Shown: positions 26,318-37,051, counted from the stretch's first letter. The stretch is DNA of 64,000 bases from NBML01 sp029939535 (GCA_029939535.1 JAOZST010000001.1:12139-76138); one strand, 5' to 3'. Notes: a model not told the origin generated them from the sequence alone. A program made the numbers and translations.

Positions 26318-29300
26318 TTATCTGAACTCCAGTTTAAAAGTAACTTCCGTGCCAAAATCTCCCTTTGAATCATTAAAGGCTTTGAGCATGATATTTTCCA
26401 GGATTTTATATTCAGCAGCATTTTTATGGACGGTTTCTTTGTCAATGGTTTCCATTGAGTATAATACTTCCAGTCGTTTTGATAATTTTTTGCCCAGGGT
26501 GACATTGACCCCCTCTGATCCTGAATCATCATATCCCACTTTAAAGGAATCCAGGGGGGTTGACTCTTCAACGGTTTCCCCAATTATATCAGAAGCCTTG
26601 TCTGTCAGGATACTGGTGTAGGAGCCTCCCTGGCCTTTACCCAGCTCTTTTGTTGTTTTGCCTGCAATGAGAAGGGACAGAATGTCCTTGTGGGTCTCCT
26701 CTGGCTGGGAAAAAAGCCGAAACTTCAGATTTTCTGTTTTACCTGAAACTTCAAGGTTTATGGTCCAGTCCCTTACCTGGATTTTTGCTGCCAGATCAAT
26801 GTCTGGATCAATTTTATAGGGGTTTGAAAAATCTATAATCCCTTTTTCAATTTCAAATTCTTTTTTCAGGTATATTATCGTCCCCTCAACAATTTTGGTT
26901 CTTCCGGTTATGATTGGATTTGCGGCAGTTCCTATGATATTTATATTGGGTTCTATTAGAATAAAAGCAAGGTTATTGTCCACTATAAATGGATCTTTGT
27001 AATCCACATCAATGTTGAGAGATGTGTTTTCAATCAATGGAGCAGGGGTATTGTTCTTGTCTTTTGGAGTAGAGGTTTCCCTCTTTTTGCCACCCATGGC
27101 TTCAGCAAGATCAAATGTGAAATCTTTATAATACTCTCCTTTATCCAGGATAAAAGTCCCTGAAAGATCTGATTTTTCTCGGGTCCCTGAAAAGTTAAGG
27201 TCATAATTGAATTCAATCTTAGCCGTGTCAGGCAGCTCCAGGGCAATATTATTGCCTGTAAACTTTAGGCTTGCTTTTTTCGGCTTAAAGTCCCTGAGGC
27301 CTATTTCCCCATCAATGCCAAGGCTCCCGCTATCAATATCTGCAGCAATATTTTCAATCTTCAGCATATCCTTTGAAACCTTTATTCTGCCATTAAGATT
27401 TGAGATTGATGTCCCGGCCTGGGGAATGGGGTATCCAAGATCTGTTAAGGTGACAACGGCATTAAAATCAGGTTTTTCAAGACTTCCCTTGATATCTGCG
27501 CTGCAGCTTAATTCTCCTGTGGCCTGTTTAAGTCCATGGATAATTTCCTCTGGCAGAGCAATGTTCGTTTTTCCCTTTGATGTTAGATGCCCGTTCATTT
27601 CTCCTTTTACCTTATAAAAGCCCAGATTTTTGAATAGAGGCTCCAATGGGGTTTTATGGAAGTTAATTCCCAGGTCGTAATCAGAATTTTCAAGGTCAAA
27701 AGATGCTTTCAGGTCTATTGTTTTATCCATAAGAACTGAAATGCCCGGATCATTCAGATTAAGATCCGCTATAATATTTTTTATGGGTATCTCCTGTACG
27801 GGCAGCTTCCCTGTTTTTTGAGATTCCATTGGATCATGTTGAAGGTTTATATCAATCTGGGCATTAATGGAGATTTTGTCAGGCGTAACCATTATATTGC
27901 CATTTAAGCTGGAAAATTTTATGCCTGCCCGGGTCCCATCATAGGCAATGTTGGAAAGATCCACCAGGGCATTGAAATCCGGCTCTTTAAAACTGCCATT
28001 GATATCAGCGATCAGGGCTATATTGCCCTGAGTTGCATTGAGTCCTTTGATTACATTTTCCGACAAATCCACTGGTATGATTCCCGAGGCATTTATCTGT
28101 CCGTGGATACCGGTCCGGAGACCATTTATCCCCAGGGATTTAAACAAAGGGGTAAGGTCGCTGCGGTTGAATTCTATTGTGGTGTTGTATCCATTGTTTT
28201 CTGTATCCAGTGAAGCGTTCAAACTTGCAATTTTTCCAATTGCCATTGAGAATTCTTTTTTCCCAAGATCAATGTCTGCTTCAATATTTTTTATTGGAAT
28301 TTCAATTTCAAGGAAATTTTTTTTGCCCATGGATGCGCCAATGGTGTAGTCTGCATCCATATCGAGATTAAAATTGAGTAAAGAATCGAATAGGTCTGGA
28401 TTTGCTTTTATATCAAAGGACTCAAGAAACCTTTGGGGGTTGATGTTTTGGCCTGAAATCAGGATATCTGCCTGGATAATATCTTTTAATTTAAATGCTT
28501 TGTCAAAAACCTGGGCAGATCCTTTTAATTCCAATGCGAGATCCTTGTTCTGAATACTCAATTGCTGTATGGTTGCATGTCCTGAAGGATTTATAGATCC
28601 TGTAAATTGAAGATCATTGATGGAAAAATCCTTTGCCATGAGATTTTTTCCTGCAATTTTTGCTTTGATTTCAGGATTGTCCATGGCACCGGAAAGGTTT
28701 AGTCTGCTGTCAATGCTTCCCTTTACAGGGGGGATGCCAAGAGCTGTGGTTGTTGGATATAAATCCTGGGACTTGAAAGACAGGTCTGCAAAAATATTTT
28801 TTCTGGAAATATCAATTTGTGCCTTGCCATCAATTGAGGACTTGCCGGTTTTTCCGGTCAGCCTGGTTAGATTAAAGATACCATTTTCAATGGTTCCGTT
28901 CATGTCCGCTGTAACATCCATAAAATCTGTTCCAGGCTTGTTTTGTTTGAAATTTTCCAGAACAATATTAAAGTGATAATTTGCTGTCATGGTTTCAGGG
29001 CTGATGCCCTTGCCCGTTATTTTCCCAAAAGATGAGAATTGTCCTGAATATTCTTTGATTTTTTTTTCAAGGTTTTTAAACTGCCCGAAATGTTTAAAAT
29101 CTCCATTTTTCTGATCAAAGGAAAAATCATATGTAAGGGAATCTGGATTTTCAGGAGGATGTAAAAAACCCTTTGGAAAAAATGCCTTAAGATCAGCCGT
29201 GCCATTGAATGTTATATTGTTTCCAAGAATATTGATGATCCCTTTATCCAGGAGAAGAGTTCTGTCAGCAAGGGTTGCTGATAACTTGATCCTATCTGTT

Positions 29301-30220
29301 TTTTGATTCTTGTTTATTTTAAGATCAGCCACATCAAGCTTGAGTGTGGCTTTGGGATTGTTTACAGAGCCTTTTCCTTTAATGATGACCTTGGCAAGAC
29401 CACCAAGGGCTACCTTGTCCTCCAGAAAGAGATTAAATTGTTCCAGCCCGGAGGTTGCCACGATATCCACATCAATTTCAGGGGATTCAGCTATATTGGA
29501 GGTACTCCCCTTGGCCTTTAAAATAGCCAGGTCTGAGTCCAGGTCCAAATCAAAATTAATTTTTGATCCTTGTTCCAGTTCAGCCAAAAGACTAAAATTT
29601 TTAATTAAAATTTCTTTGTCTTGTAATATTATTTTGCTGTTTTTTAACAGGGCATTCATTGACAGGTGTTTATTTTGCAGGTTTGCATTCAAAATTTTCA
29701 GATCTATTGATTTTAGTTCAATCTGGTTATGCATATCTGAGTAATGTAATGTTCCTTCAGTCACCTGGGCTTTTCGTACAATTACGTTTATGGGAAGCCC
29801 TTTTTTGCCCTCCTTGTTTTTAATGGATTTTTTGTTATCTTGAATCAGGGCATCCATTAAGTTGATTCTGCCGTTTTTATGCATTCTCAAGGAGATTTCA
29901 GGATTGTCCAGTCTGAATAAATTTATTTCCAGAACTTTTTTAAAAAGAGAACTTATTGTAAAGTCGATCATAAGGCTGCTGAATGTAAAACACCTATTAT
30001 TCTGCTGGTCCAGGATCTGGATTCCTTCCAGTTTGACAAGGGTATTGATAAATGAGAACTCCAGGCCATCCGCAGAAAGTGTTCCAGGGATGAACACATT
30101 AATTTTATTGACAATCAGATTTTTTGCATGATCTGTTTTTGAATAAAAATAGAATGACAGGACAGAGACAAGAAAAATACTGATAGTCCCCAGGGCTGTT
30201 GCTATAATTTTTTTTTTCAT
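26318..30220 (-). CDS. TamB-like (DUF490) translocation and assembly module protein
   Basis: About 1300 residues. One N-terminal membrane anchor (about 5-24) is followed by a very long, repetitive beta-rich region (AsmA-like start, repeated units with LNxSGxxxNPEI and DLNxxDPGISV patterns). The C-terminal DUF490/TamB domain has FILIEPNINIIGTAANPIITG, then EIEKGIIDFSNPYKIDPDIDL and LIAGKTTKELGKGQGG. TamB-family proteins form periplasm-spanning hydrophobic grooves used in outer-membrane protein insertion or phospholipid transport. The frame is open to 30334, but ATG 30220 has an AGGC upstream and gives a normal signal-anchor N-terminus. It is directly followed by the Omp85 partner. Confidence 0.9.
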   Translation of the reverse strand: MKKKIIATALGTISIFLVSVLSFYFYSKTDHAKNLIVNKINVFIPGTLSADGLEFSFINTLVKLEGIQILDQQNNRCFTFSSLMIDFTISSLFKKVLEINLFRLDNPEISLRMHKNGRINLMDALIQDNKKSIKNKEGKKGLPINVIVRKAQVTEGTLHYSDMHNQIELKSIDLKILNANLQNKHLSMNALLKNSKIILQDKEILIKNFSLLAELEQGSKINFDLDLDSDLAILKAKGSTSNIAESPEIDVDIVATSGLEQFNLFLEDKVALGGLAKVIIKGKGSVNNPKATLKLDVADLKINKNQKTDRIKLSATLADRTLLLDKGIINILGNNITFNGTADLKAFFPKGFLHPPENPDSLTYDFSFDQKNGDFKHFGQFKNLEKKIKEYSGQFSSFGKITGKGISPETMTANYHFNIVLENFKQNKPGTDFMDVTADMNGTIENGIFNLTRLTGKTGKSSIDGKAQIDISRKNIFADLSFKSQDLYPTTTALGIPPVKGSIDSRLNLSGAMDNPEIKAKIAGKNLMAKDFSINDLQFTGSINPSGHATIQQLSIQNKDLALELKGSAQVFDKAFKLKDIIQADILISGQNINPQRFLESFDIKANPDLFDSLLNFNLDMDADYTIGASMGKKNFLEIEIPIKNIEADIDLGKKEFSMAIGKIASLNASLDTENNGYNTTIEFNRSDLTPLFKSLGINGLRTGIHGQINASGIIPVDLSENVIKGLNATQGNIALIADINGSFKEPDFNALVDLSNIAYDGTRAGIKFSSLNGNIMVTPDKISINAQIDINLQHDPMESQKTGKLPVQEIPIKNIIADLNLNDPGISVLMDKTIDLKASFDLENSDYDLGINFHKTPLEPLFKNLGFYKVKGEMNGHLTSKGKTNIALPEEIIHGLKQATGELSCSADIKGSLEKPDFNAVVTLTDLGYPIPQAGTSISNLNGRIKVSKDMLKIENIAADIDSGSLGIDGEIGLRDFKPKKASLKFTGNNIALELPDTAKIEFNYDLNFSGTREKSDLSGTFILDKGEYYKDFTFDLAEAMGGKKRETSTPKDKNNTPAPLIENTSLNIDVDYKDPFIVDNNLAFILIEPNINIIGTAANPIITGRTKIVEGTIIYLKKEFEIEKGIIDFSNPYKIDPDIDLAAKIQVRDWTINLEVSGKTENLKFRLFSQPEETHKDILSLLIAGKTTKELGKGQGGSYTSILTDKASDIIGETVEESTPLDSFKVGYDDSGSEGVNVTLGKKLSKRLEVLYSMETIDKETVHKNAAEYKILENIMLKAFNDSKGDFGTEVTFKLEFR

Positions 30221-30404
30221 TATGCCTGCGTAAAAATTATGACTGATATGGTTACAATAAATTAAATTTATACTGATTGCCAGGGAATTACAATATAGGG
30301 TTTTGAATTGCTGTTTTATATTGACACTGAGCAACTTTTATAATACAGCTATATTAAAGCTATATTGATATAAACGTATATTTCCAAGTTTTTCAGGAGG
30401 ACAG

Positions 30405-31580
30405 ATGAAAGAAGTTGTTATAGCGAGTGCTTGTAGAACGGCGATTGGACGTTTCGGAGGATCTCTTGCCCCATTGAGCGATATTGATTTTGGTCCCATT
30501 CCCATAAAGGAAGTCATAAAACGGGCAGGGCTCACAGGGGATCAAATTGACGAAGTGATTTATGCCTCTGGATACAGAACAGGGGATCTTCCCATTAACT
30601 CGGCCAGGGTCGTGGCTGTGAAAGCAGGTATTCCCCAGGAAAAACCCCAGTTTACCATCAGCAAGGCTTGTGCCGGCAGTATCAAGGCTGTTACTCTGGC
30701 AGCCCAGGTGATAAAATCCGGTGATGCAGATGTTATTGTGGCCGGTGGCATGGAAAGCATGAGTAATGCAACCTTTATGCTGAAAAAAGCAAGATGGGGA
30801 TATCGCCTGGGCCATGGCCAGCTCCAGGATCAGCTTATATTGTTTGATCCTTTAAGCGGCAATACCATGGGTGAGACAGCTGAAAATGTGGCAGAAAAAT
30901 ATAATGTGTCCAGGGAAGACCAGGATGCCTATGCGCTGAGAAGTCAGAATCTGGCTGAGAAGGCCATTAAAGAAGGCCTGTTCAAGGAGCAGATCGTGCC
31001 AGTGGAGATCCCCCAGAGAAAAGGTGATCCCAAAATATTTGATACAGATGAGCACCCCAGGTTCGGGACCACCATTGAAGGTCTTCAGAAACTGAAACCA
31101 CCTTTCAGAAAGGGCGGATCTGTAACTGCAGGAAATGCCAGCGGTATGAATGACGGGGCATCAGCCCTGGTGGTCATGTCAAAGGACAAGGCTGAAGAGC
31201 TGGGCATTGAGCCCATGGTATCCATTGTCTCCTATGCATCAGCCGGGGTGGATCCAGCCTATATGGGCATTGGTCCCATTCCAGCCACAGAGATGGCCCT
31301 GGAAAAAGCAGGCCTGACCATGGACGATATGGACCTGGTTGAATTGAACGAAGCCTTTGCCTCCCAGACCCTGGCCTGCATACGCGAACTGGGCATGGAC
31401 CTGGACAAGGTAAATGTCAATGGCGGCGCAATTGCCATGGGGCACCCTGTATCTGCAAGTGGCGGAGCTATTTTGACAAAACTTTTATATGAACTCAAGG
31501 CCAGGGATTTACGATACGGTCTTGTTACTTTATGTATTGGCGGCGGCCAGGGCATGGCCCTGATTGTAGAACGAAAATAA
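30405..31580 (+). CDS. Acetyl-CoA C-acetyltransferase (thiolase)
   Basis: 391 residues, full thiolase length. The nucleophile Cys lies in [11 protein letters not shown] (about 88). The C-terminal motifs [18 protein letters not shown] (catalytic His) and CIGGGQGMA (second catalytic Cys) are intact. It interconverts two acetyl-CoA with acetoacetyl-CoA, or cleaves longer 3-ketoacyl-CoA. It stands alone, ahead of a strong terminator; AGGAGG lies before ATG 30405. The direction of use (degradation or storage) cannot be told from sequence. Confidence 0.95.
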   Translation: MKEVVIASACRTAIGRFGGSLAPLSDIDFGPIPIKEVIKRAGLTGDQIDEVIYASGYRTGDLPINSARVVAVKAGIPQEKPQFTISKACAGSIKAVTLAAQVIKSGDADVIVAGGMESMSNATFMLKKARWGYRLGHGQLQDQLILFDPLSGNTMGETAENVAEKYNVSREDQDAYALRSQNLAEKAIKEGLFKEQIVPVEIPQRKGDPKIFDTDEHPRFGTTIEGLQKLKPPFRKGGSVTAGNASGMNDGASALVVMSKDKAEELGIEPMVSIVSYASAGVDPAYMGIGPIPATEMALEKAGLTMDDMDLVELNEAFASQTLACIRELGMDLDKVNVNGGAIAMGHPVSASGGAILTKLLYELKARDLRYGLVTLCIGGGQGMALIVERK

Positions 31581-31660
31581 ACCAAACTGAAAAGTAAAGT
31601 GGAACAAAAATAGAAAACATTGATGGTATGGAGCCCCATTAAAGCAGGGCTCTGGAGATA

Positions 31661-31700
31661 AAAAAGAGTGCTTCCTTTACAGGATGTGCTCTTTTTTTTT
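31661..31700 (+). terminator. Intrinsic terminator after the thiolase gene
   Basis: AAAAAGAG and CTCTTTTT pair around an inner TCCT-TTAC-AGGA stem, followed by a nine-T run. A second hairpin (GAGCCC/GGGCTC) lies just upstream at 31631-31652. Confidence 0.75.
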
Positions 31701-31816
31701 GGAATAATTATGCTTACCCATAATTTTTATTGACAAGACAATAGCTCTAAGATAATTGGTCTGCCGTGATCAATTATTGAAACAAATATTTTCTTATTAT
31801 TATATGGGGTAAAGGT

Positions 31817-32767
31817 ATGAAAGTTGGTTTTATAGGTCTTGGGAATGTCGGGGGAAAGTTGGCTGGCAGCCTTTTGCGTAACGGATATGATCTTATGGTG
31901 CGTGACCTTGACCATGCATTGGTAAAATCATTTGTAGACCAGGGTGTAAGTTCTGCAAGTTCACCAAAAGAGATGGCTGAAAAAGTCGATCTGATTATTA
32001 CCTGCCTGCCTTCACCTGCTGCAAGCTCCAAGGTAATGGAAAGCTCGAACGGTGTCATCCAGGGTCTTAGCAAAGGGAAAATCTGGCTGGAAATGAGCAC
32101 CACGGATGAGTCAGAGATAATCCGTCTGGCAAAGCTGCTTGAAGCAAAAGGTGCAAAAACAATGGACTGCCCTGTCTCAGGCGGTTGCCACCGTGCTGCA
32201 ACAGGCAATATATCCATCTTTGCCGGTGGCGAGCGCAAAACATTTGACCAGGTTCTTCCTTTATTAACAAAAATGGGGCGGCGTATACTCCATACTGGTC
32301 CCCTTGGGTCAGCTTCTTTTTTAAAAGTTTTGACCAACTTTCTTTGTTCAGCACATCTTGCTGCACTGGCCGAGTCATTTGCCGTGGCAAAAAAAGCCGG
32401 CATGGATATGAACACAACCTATGAAGCCATTCGTATCTCTTCGGGAAACTCATTTGTTCATGAAACTGAATCCCAGCTGATTTTAAACGGCAGCCGGGAT
32501 GTGAATTTTACCATGGATCTTGTGGTGAAAGATGTGGGCCTTTTTGACAAGCTTGCCAATGATCACAATGTTCCTTTGGAAATATCACCCATGATCCTGG
32601 ATATATTTAAGGACGGCCAGAAGCGATATGGACCACGGGAATTTTCAACAAATATTGTAAAGCGCCTGGAGGATGACTGCGGCATCCAGATCCTGGGTAC
32701 GGGTTTCCCAGCAGAATTGACCGATGATGAGCCTGAAGAACCAGGCTATGAGGTTAAACCCAGATAA
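31817..32767 (+). CDS. NAD(P)-dependent beta-hydroxyacid dehydrogenase (3-hydroxyisobutyrate dehydrogenase family)
   Basis: 316 residues. The N-terminal Rossmann motif GLGNVGGKLA is at about 6-15. The family substrate motif DCPVSGGCHRAATG is near 118, and the catalytic-lysine helix (FLKVLTNFLCSAHLAALAE) is near 170. It oxidises or reduces a short beta-hydroxyacid such as 3-hydroxyisobutyrate, tartronate semialdehyde or gamma-hydroxybutyrate. The C-terminus is about 15 residues longer than usual and acidic. It is a single gene between two terminators. Confidence 0.9.
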   Translation: MKVGFIGLGNVGGKLAGSLLRNGYDLMVRDLDHALVKSFVDQGVSSASSPKEMAEKVDLIITCLPSPAASSKVMESSNGVIQGLSKGKIWLEMSTTDESEIIRLAKLLEAKGAKTMDCPVSGGCHRAATGNISIFAGGERKTFDQVLPLLTKMGRRILHTGPLGSASFLKVLTNFLCSAHLAALAESFAVAKKAGMDMNTTYEAIRISSGNSFVHETESQLILNGSRDVNFTMDLVVKDVGLFDKLANDHNVPLEISPMILDIFKDGQKRYGPREFSTNIVKRLEDDCGIQILGTGFPAELTDDEPEEPGYEVKPR

Positions 32768-32837
32768 GTAAGAACATAATTGTCAATTGTTTTTTGCAGA
32801 ATAGTCCCTTCCAGAGCATGTAAGGTGAGCAGCGCAC

Positions 32838-32880
32838 AAAAAAAGAGCGGGATACATTAGCGGCCACGCTCTTTTTTTTT
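32838..32880. terminator. Bidirectional intrinsic terminator
   Basis: A run of A, then GAGCG (32845-32849) pairing with CGCTC (32867-32871), then nine or more T. It serves both the convergent dehydrogenase gene and the demethylase gene. Confidence 0.8.
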
Positions 32881-32956
32881 AAAAGTTTATGCTTTTTCCT
32901 ATTTTTTCCCAGGATTTATCCCGGGAAAAGTTCAGGCCAGAGTCAGGTATTATTTG

Positions 32957-35422
32957 TCAGGCTTTAATCTTTTTCATTTCAGGATCATAAAGGGGTTTTA
33001 GGGATACCTGGGCAGGATATATGGTTCCTGCAATATCAATTTCCCACTTCCCGGTATTGATATAATTTTCATCAATGGGTTCATCCGCCTCAATCATGAA
33101 TAACCCTATGGCTCCTCCAAGGGTGAAACCATAAGAGCCTGTACTGACATACCCGACTTTTTTCCCGTTTCTGGTGACAATTTCAGCATGAAATAATAAG
33201 GGTTCCGGGTCTTTGACCATCACCTGGGCCATGCGCCTTGTCATTGGGCCCTGGGCTTTTTTCTTCACACAGGCTTCTTTGCCTATAAATTCGTCCGGCT
33301 TTTCCAGTTTAACGGTAAATCCCAATCCTGTTTCATAGGGATCATCTGTGTTGTCCATGTCATGGCCGTAATCACGATAGCCTTTTTCCATTCTCAGGCT
33401 GGCAAGGGCTTTGAGTCCTGCATGGCGCAGGTTGAATTTTTCTCCTGCCTCAACAACATGGTCATACACGTGGGTGGCCTGTTCTGTGGGGATATAGAGT
33501 TCATATCCAAGTTCACCTAGATAGGTGATCCTGATGCATATAGCTTTGGCATACCCAATGGCAATCTCTTTGGCATGTCTATAGGGGAATGCCTCATTTG
33601 ATAAATCTGTCTGGGTGATTGACTGCAGAAGCTCACGGGATTTTGGGCCTTGGATATTTAACTGGGCAAAGGCTGAAGTCATATCAGTGACAAAGGCATG
33701 GGCATCATCTGGAATATTTCTTTTCATCCAGGCTTCTGCATGGCGGTGCATGGTGTCTGTAACAACCACCAGGTATTTTTCCTCTTCAAGCTTTGCGACC
33801 GTTAAATCAGTTTCTATTTTTCCTGTTTCATTGAGCCAGGGTGTATAGGTAACCTGGTTTGTTTTTTCGCAGACTTCATTGGCTGAAATCCTGTTCAGCA
33901 CTTTTCCGGCATCACGGCCCTGGACAAAAAATTTAGGCATAAAAGACATATCCATGAGGATAACATTTTCCCGGGCTGCTTTATGTTCAGCTTCCCAGAA
34001 ATCAAACCATTCAACTTTGCCCCAGGAATCTTTTTCAATCTTTGCTTCATGGCCTTCTGGAGCATACCAGTCCGCACCTTCCCAGCCGCTGACATCCCTG
34101 AAATACGCACCCTTTGCCTTGAGGCGGTCATAAAATGCTGATTTTTTGGCACCCCTTGCCGATTGCATGGATTTGTAGGGGTAATGGCTTTTATAAACCA
34201 TGCCAAGGGATTCAACAGTCCTGTGTTTTCTGTATTCCGGGTTGTTTTGATAGGTGTGGAGACGATCAATGTTAAACCCGGTGATATCAATATCCGGTTC
34301 TCCAGTCATTATCCAATGGGCCATGGCCCGGCCAAGGCCTCCGCCAACGATGATGCCTATGGAATTTAATCCCGCAGCTACAAAATAATTTTTCACTTCA
34401 GGTGCTTCACCAACAATGGCCTGGAGGTCTGCTGTGAAACTTTCAGGGCCACAGAAAAATTTCTTTATTCCTATTTCCTTTGTTATGGGAACCCTGGACA
34501 TGGCTTTTTCCAAAAATGGTCCCATACGGTCCCAATCCGGTTCAATCTCACCAAAGGAAAAGTTCTCCGGAATACGCTTGATATTCCAGGGAGCACATTT
34601 AGGCTCAAATAATCCCACCATGAGTCCGCCCACTTCCTCCCTATAATATCCATAATGGGAAGGGTCTTCCAGGACAGGCATGTTTTTTGGGATGTCGTCT
34701 ATCTCCTCTGTTATTAAATAATAATGCTCCGAAGCCTGGTTGGGAATATTGATACCGGAGAGTTCTCCAATTTGCCTGGCCCACATCCCAGCACAATTGA
34801 CAACCACATCGGCCTGGATATCACCATTTGCAGTTTTTACGCCGGTAGCAACACCATTTTTCTTTATTATTCCAGTGGAGGGAGTTTTTTCAAATATTTT
34901 TACTCCCTGGTTCCTGGCACCTTTGGCCAGGGCCATGGTTACATCCACCGGGTTAACCCGGCCGTCCTCTTTTACGTAAAAGCCAGCCAGCAGATCATCT
35001 ACACGGGCAAGGGGGAAAAGATCCTTGATCTCTTTAGGGGAGATTTCATGTACATCGATTCCGCAATATCTATTAAATGCAGCAACCCTGCGGTATTCTT
35101 CCAAACGGTCTTTATTGCTGGCCGCTTCTATGAAACCAACAGGCTTAAACCCGGTTGATAACCCGGTTTCAGCTTCAAGTCGGGTGTAAAGATCACGGGA
35201 ATATTTGCGCATCTCGGTTGAGGTTTCAGAGGTTGATCCAAAGGTTACCATGAGACCTGCGGCATGCCAGGTTGTTCCGGAAGTTAACTCATCCCTTTCC
35301 AGGACAACTACATCTTTGCAGCCCATGTGGCCCAGATGGTAGGCAATGGAACAACCAATAATTCCTCCACCTATGATGACAACATTTGCTTTTTCAGGTA
35401 AAACCATTTTATTGTTTTCCAT
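32957..35422 (-). CDS. Covalent-flavin N-methyl demethylase fused to GcvT-like domain (dimethylglycine/sarcosine dehydrogenase family)
   Basis: 821 residues. The N-terminal FAD domain has VVIIGGGIIGCSIAYHLG, then TSGTTWHAAGL; the His in that motif carries covalent FAD in mammalian dimethylglycine and sarcosine dehydrogenases. The C-terminal half (about 430-821) is a GcvT-type tetrahydrofolate-binding domain (LNIQGPKSRELLQ, YLGELGYELYIP, KALASLRMEKGYRDYG, GYVSTGSYGF). It removes an N-methyl group from a methylated glycine and passes it to tetrahydrofolate as methylene-THF. It lies 29 bases after the UAG-containing mttB in one transcript, so the two probably demethylate successive intermediates of one methylated amine or betaine. 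Confidence 0.9.
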   Translation of the reverse strand: MENNKMVLPEKANVVIIGGGIIGCSIAYHLGHMGCKDVVVLERDELTSGTTWHAAGLMVTFGSTSETSTEMRKYSRDLYTRLEAETGLSTGFKPVGFIEAASNKDRLEEYRRVAAFNRYCGIDVHEISPKEIKDLFPLARVDDLLAGFYVKEDGRVNPVDVTMALAKGARNQGVKIFEKTPSTGIIKKNGVATGVKTANGDIQADVVVNCAGMWARQIGELSGINIPNQASEHYYLITEEIDDIPKNMPVLEDPSHYGYYREEVGGLMVGLFEPKCAPWNIKRIPENFSFGEIEPDWDRMGPFLEKAMSRVPITKEIGIKKFFCGPESFTADLQAIVGEAPEVKNYFVAAGLNSIGIIVGGGLGRAMAHWIMTGEPDIDITGFNIDRLHTYQNNPEYRKHRTVESLGMVYKSHYPYKSMQSARGAKKSAFYDRLKAKGAYFRDVSGWEGADWYAPEGHEAKIEKDSWGKVEWFDFWEAEHKAARENVILMDMSFMPKFFVQGRDAGKVLNRISANEVCEKTNQVTYTPWLNETGKIETDLTVAKLEEEKYLVVVTDTMHRHAEAWMKRNIPDDAHAFVTDMTSAFAQLNIQGPKSRELLQSITQTDLSNEAFPYRHAKEIAIGYAKAICIRITYLGELGYELYIPTEQATHVYDHVVEAGEKFNLRHAGLKALASLRMEKGYRDYGHDMDNTDDPYETGLGFTVKLEKPDEFIGKEACVKKKAQGPMTRRMAQVMVKDPEPLLFHAEIVTRNGKKVGYVSTGSYGFTLGGAIGLFMIEADEPIDENYINTGKWEIDIAGTIYPAQVSLKPLYDPEMKKIKA

Positions 35423-35451
35423 GGGAGTTCCTTTTACTTATTTGCTCCAAA

Positions 35452-36921
35452 TTAATTTATACCCATTTCCTGTTCTGTTTCTACAACAATGGATCGAATT
35501 TTTGCCAGCACCTCGTCTGAAAGTTTTGCAGGAATATGGGTTTCCAGGATATATCTGACCTTCATCAAAGCCCTTTCATAGGCATTGGTTGAACCTGCCT
35601 TTTCCCAGCCTCCCCGCATTTTGCGGTCAATCAATTCAGGTTTGGACTGACTTCTCATATGGTTGAATGTGTGTTTGTGCATTAGGTAATCTCCGCCTGG
35701 GCCTATCTCCTTGATAGGATCTATGGCAAGGGATTCATCATTAACAGGAATACCCTGAATCGTATGTTTAATCATACGTGCAAACTCACAGTCTAAAACC
35801 AGCTGGCCGTAATCAAAGGTGATGCCGCTTTCAAGCATCCCGGCCCCATAAATCATATTGGCGCCTGCCAATGCGGGAATAAGTCCGGTAAGTGTCTTTT
35901 CATGGCCAGTCTGGACGTCGGATATTTTACTGTCGCCCTAGCCGCCTGCAACATAGGAGGGCAAAGCATAATACCGGGCAAGACGGGCCACAGCACCGCT
36001 GATTACAGCACACTCCGGGGTGCCCACGCTGGCTGAGGCAAGTTTAAGATCCATGGCTGTTGTTGAACTGCCGTAAATAACCGGGGTTCCCCTCCGGGTG
36101 AGCTGGGCCAGGGTGATTCCGGAAAGGACTTCGGCATTGTGATTAACAAGGGTGCCTGCCAGAGTTACAGGGGAAGTGCCCCCTGCCATTGCCATGGACA
36201 GGATGTTGCATACCACATTGTTTCTGGCGGCTTCCATTATGATTTCACAACAGTCGGAGATCAGCTTCAAAGGACTTACCGGGCAGGTTGTAAAGGAAAC
36301 AATGGGGCGGTTTTTAAATTTCTCCACACCCCCTGCAATGGCCTCACCCATTTCAATGATTTTTTTCAGGAATTTTCCATTCCCAGGGCCAAAGGCACAA
36401 TGTTTTGAGGTGTTGGTAAGATAGGCCTCTGCATTGTGGAGGGGAACTGTGTCCTGGTTTACATCATGGGCTCCAAGGGCTTTTTCGCAAAAATCAATTT
36501 CAGGAAGAGCATCAATTACTTTGGCAGAATCAATCAAATCCTTTTTTACGGGAGATCTGTTTTCTCCGGTATAGGGATCATTTACCATTACCCCTTCACT
36601 GAAATTGGTGAAATAAACCCGGGTGTTTTCCAGGACAATATCGTGTCTGGGATCACGGCCGTGGAGCACTACCTTGGGAGGTGCAGACCTGATGGCATCC
36701 TCCACCATCACCGGTGGAATTTTAACAATTTTTGTGTCACGGTTTACAATAGCTCCCCCTTCCTCAAAAAGATCCAGCGCATCTTCATCTTCCACAAAAA
36801 TGCCTGTTTCATTGAGGACTTCAAGGGTTCCATAGTGAATCTCATCAAGCTCATCCTCTGTCAGGATATTGAGACTCAATCCGGAGCTTAGTTGTCTTCC
36901 CGCATGAAAATTACGTTTCAT
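35452..36921 (-). CDS. mttB: Trimethylamine methyltransferase family protein with in-frame UAG (probable pyrrolysine)
   Basis: One frame runs from ATG 36921 to the stop at 35452. It is interrupted only by a TAG at 35938-35940 (codon 328); the total is 489 residues if the codon is read. Residues before it (N-terminus LTEDELDEIHYGTLEVLNETG, later TCPVSPLKL and TPVIYGSST) and after it (GDSKISDVQTG, GPGGDYLMHKHTF, ETEQEMGIN) both belong to the MttB family. In Methanosarcina MttB the pyrrolysine codon is 334, in the same strand of the barrel. The product would transfer a methyl group from trimethylamine or a related quaternary amine to a corrinoid protein. Gene callers split it at 35938. GAGGTAAA lies upstream of the ATG. 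Confidence 0.9.
35938..35940 (-). other. In-frame UAG, candidate pyrrolysine codon
   Basis: Context on the minus strand is GCA GGC GGC TAG GGC GAC AGT. In the second MttB of the window the aligned residue is Ser, within CGTSGSGNG. Both sides of the codon are conserved without a frameshift. Confidence 0.85.
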
Positions 36922-37051
36922 ATGGTATTTACCTCATGATTAATTTGTGGCTGCTAATTTCAAGTCCCCAGTTTTATAAAATTTAAAAGGAGCTTTGGAT
37001 TTTCAGCTGCCAGCCTTTATTCTTACGGACAAACTATTTTACGTACAAAAT

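Noticed and set aside
35938..36921. A truncated mttB pseudogene (327 codons ending in TAG)
   Set aside because: The frame continues without shift for 161 conserved codons, and the stop is UAG at the family's pyrrolysine position; a chance nonsense mutation exactly there is unlikely.
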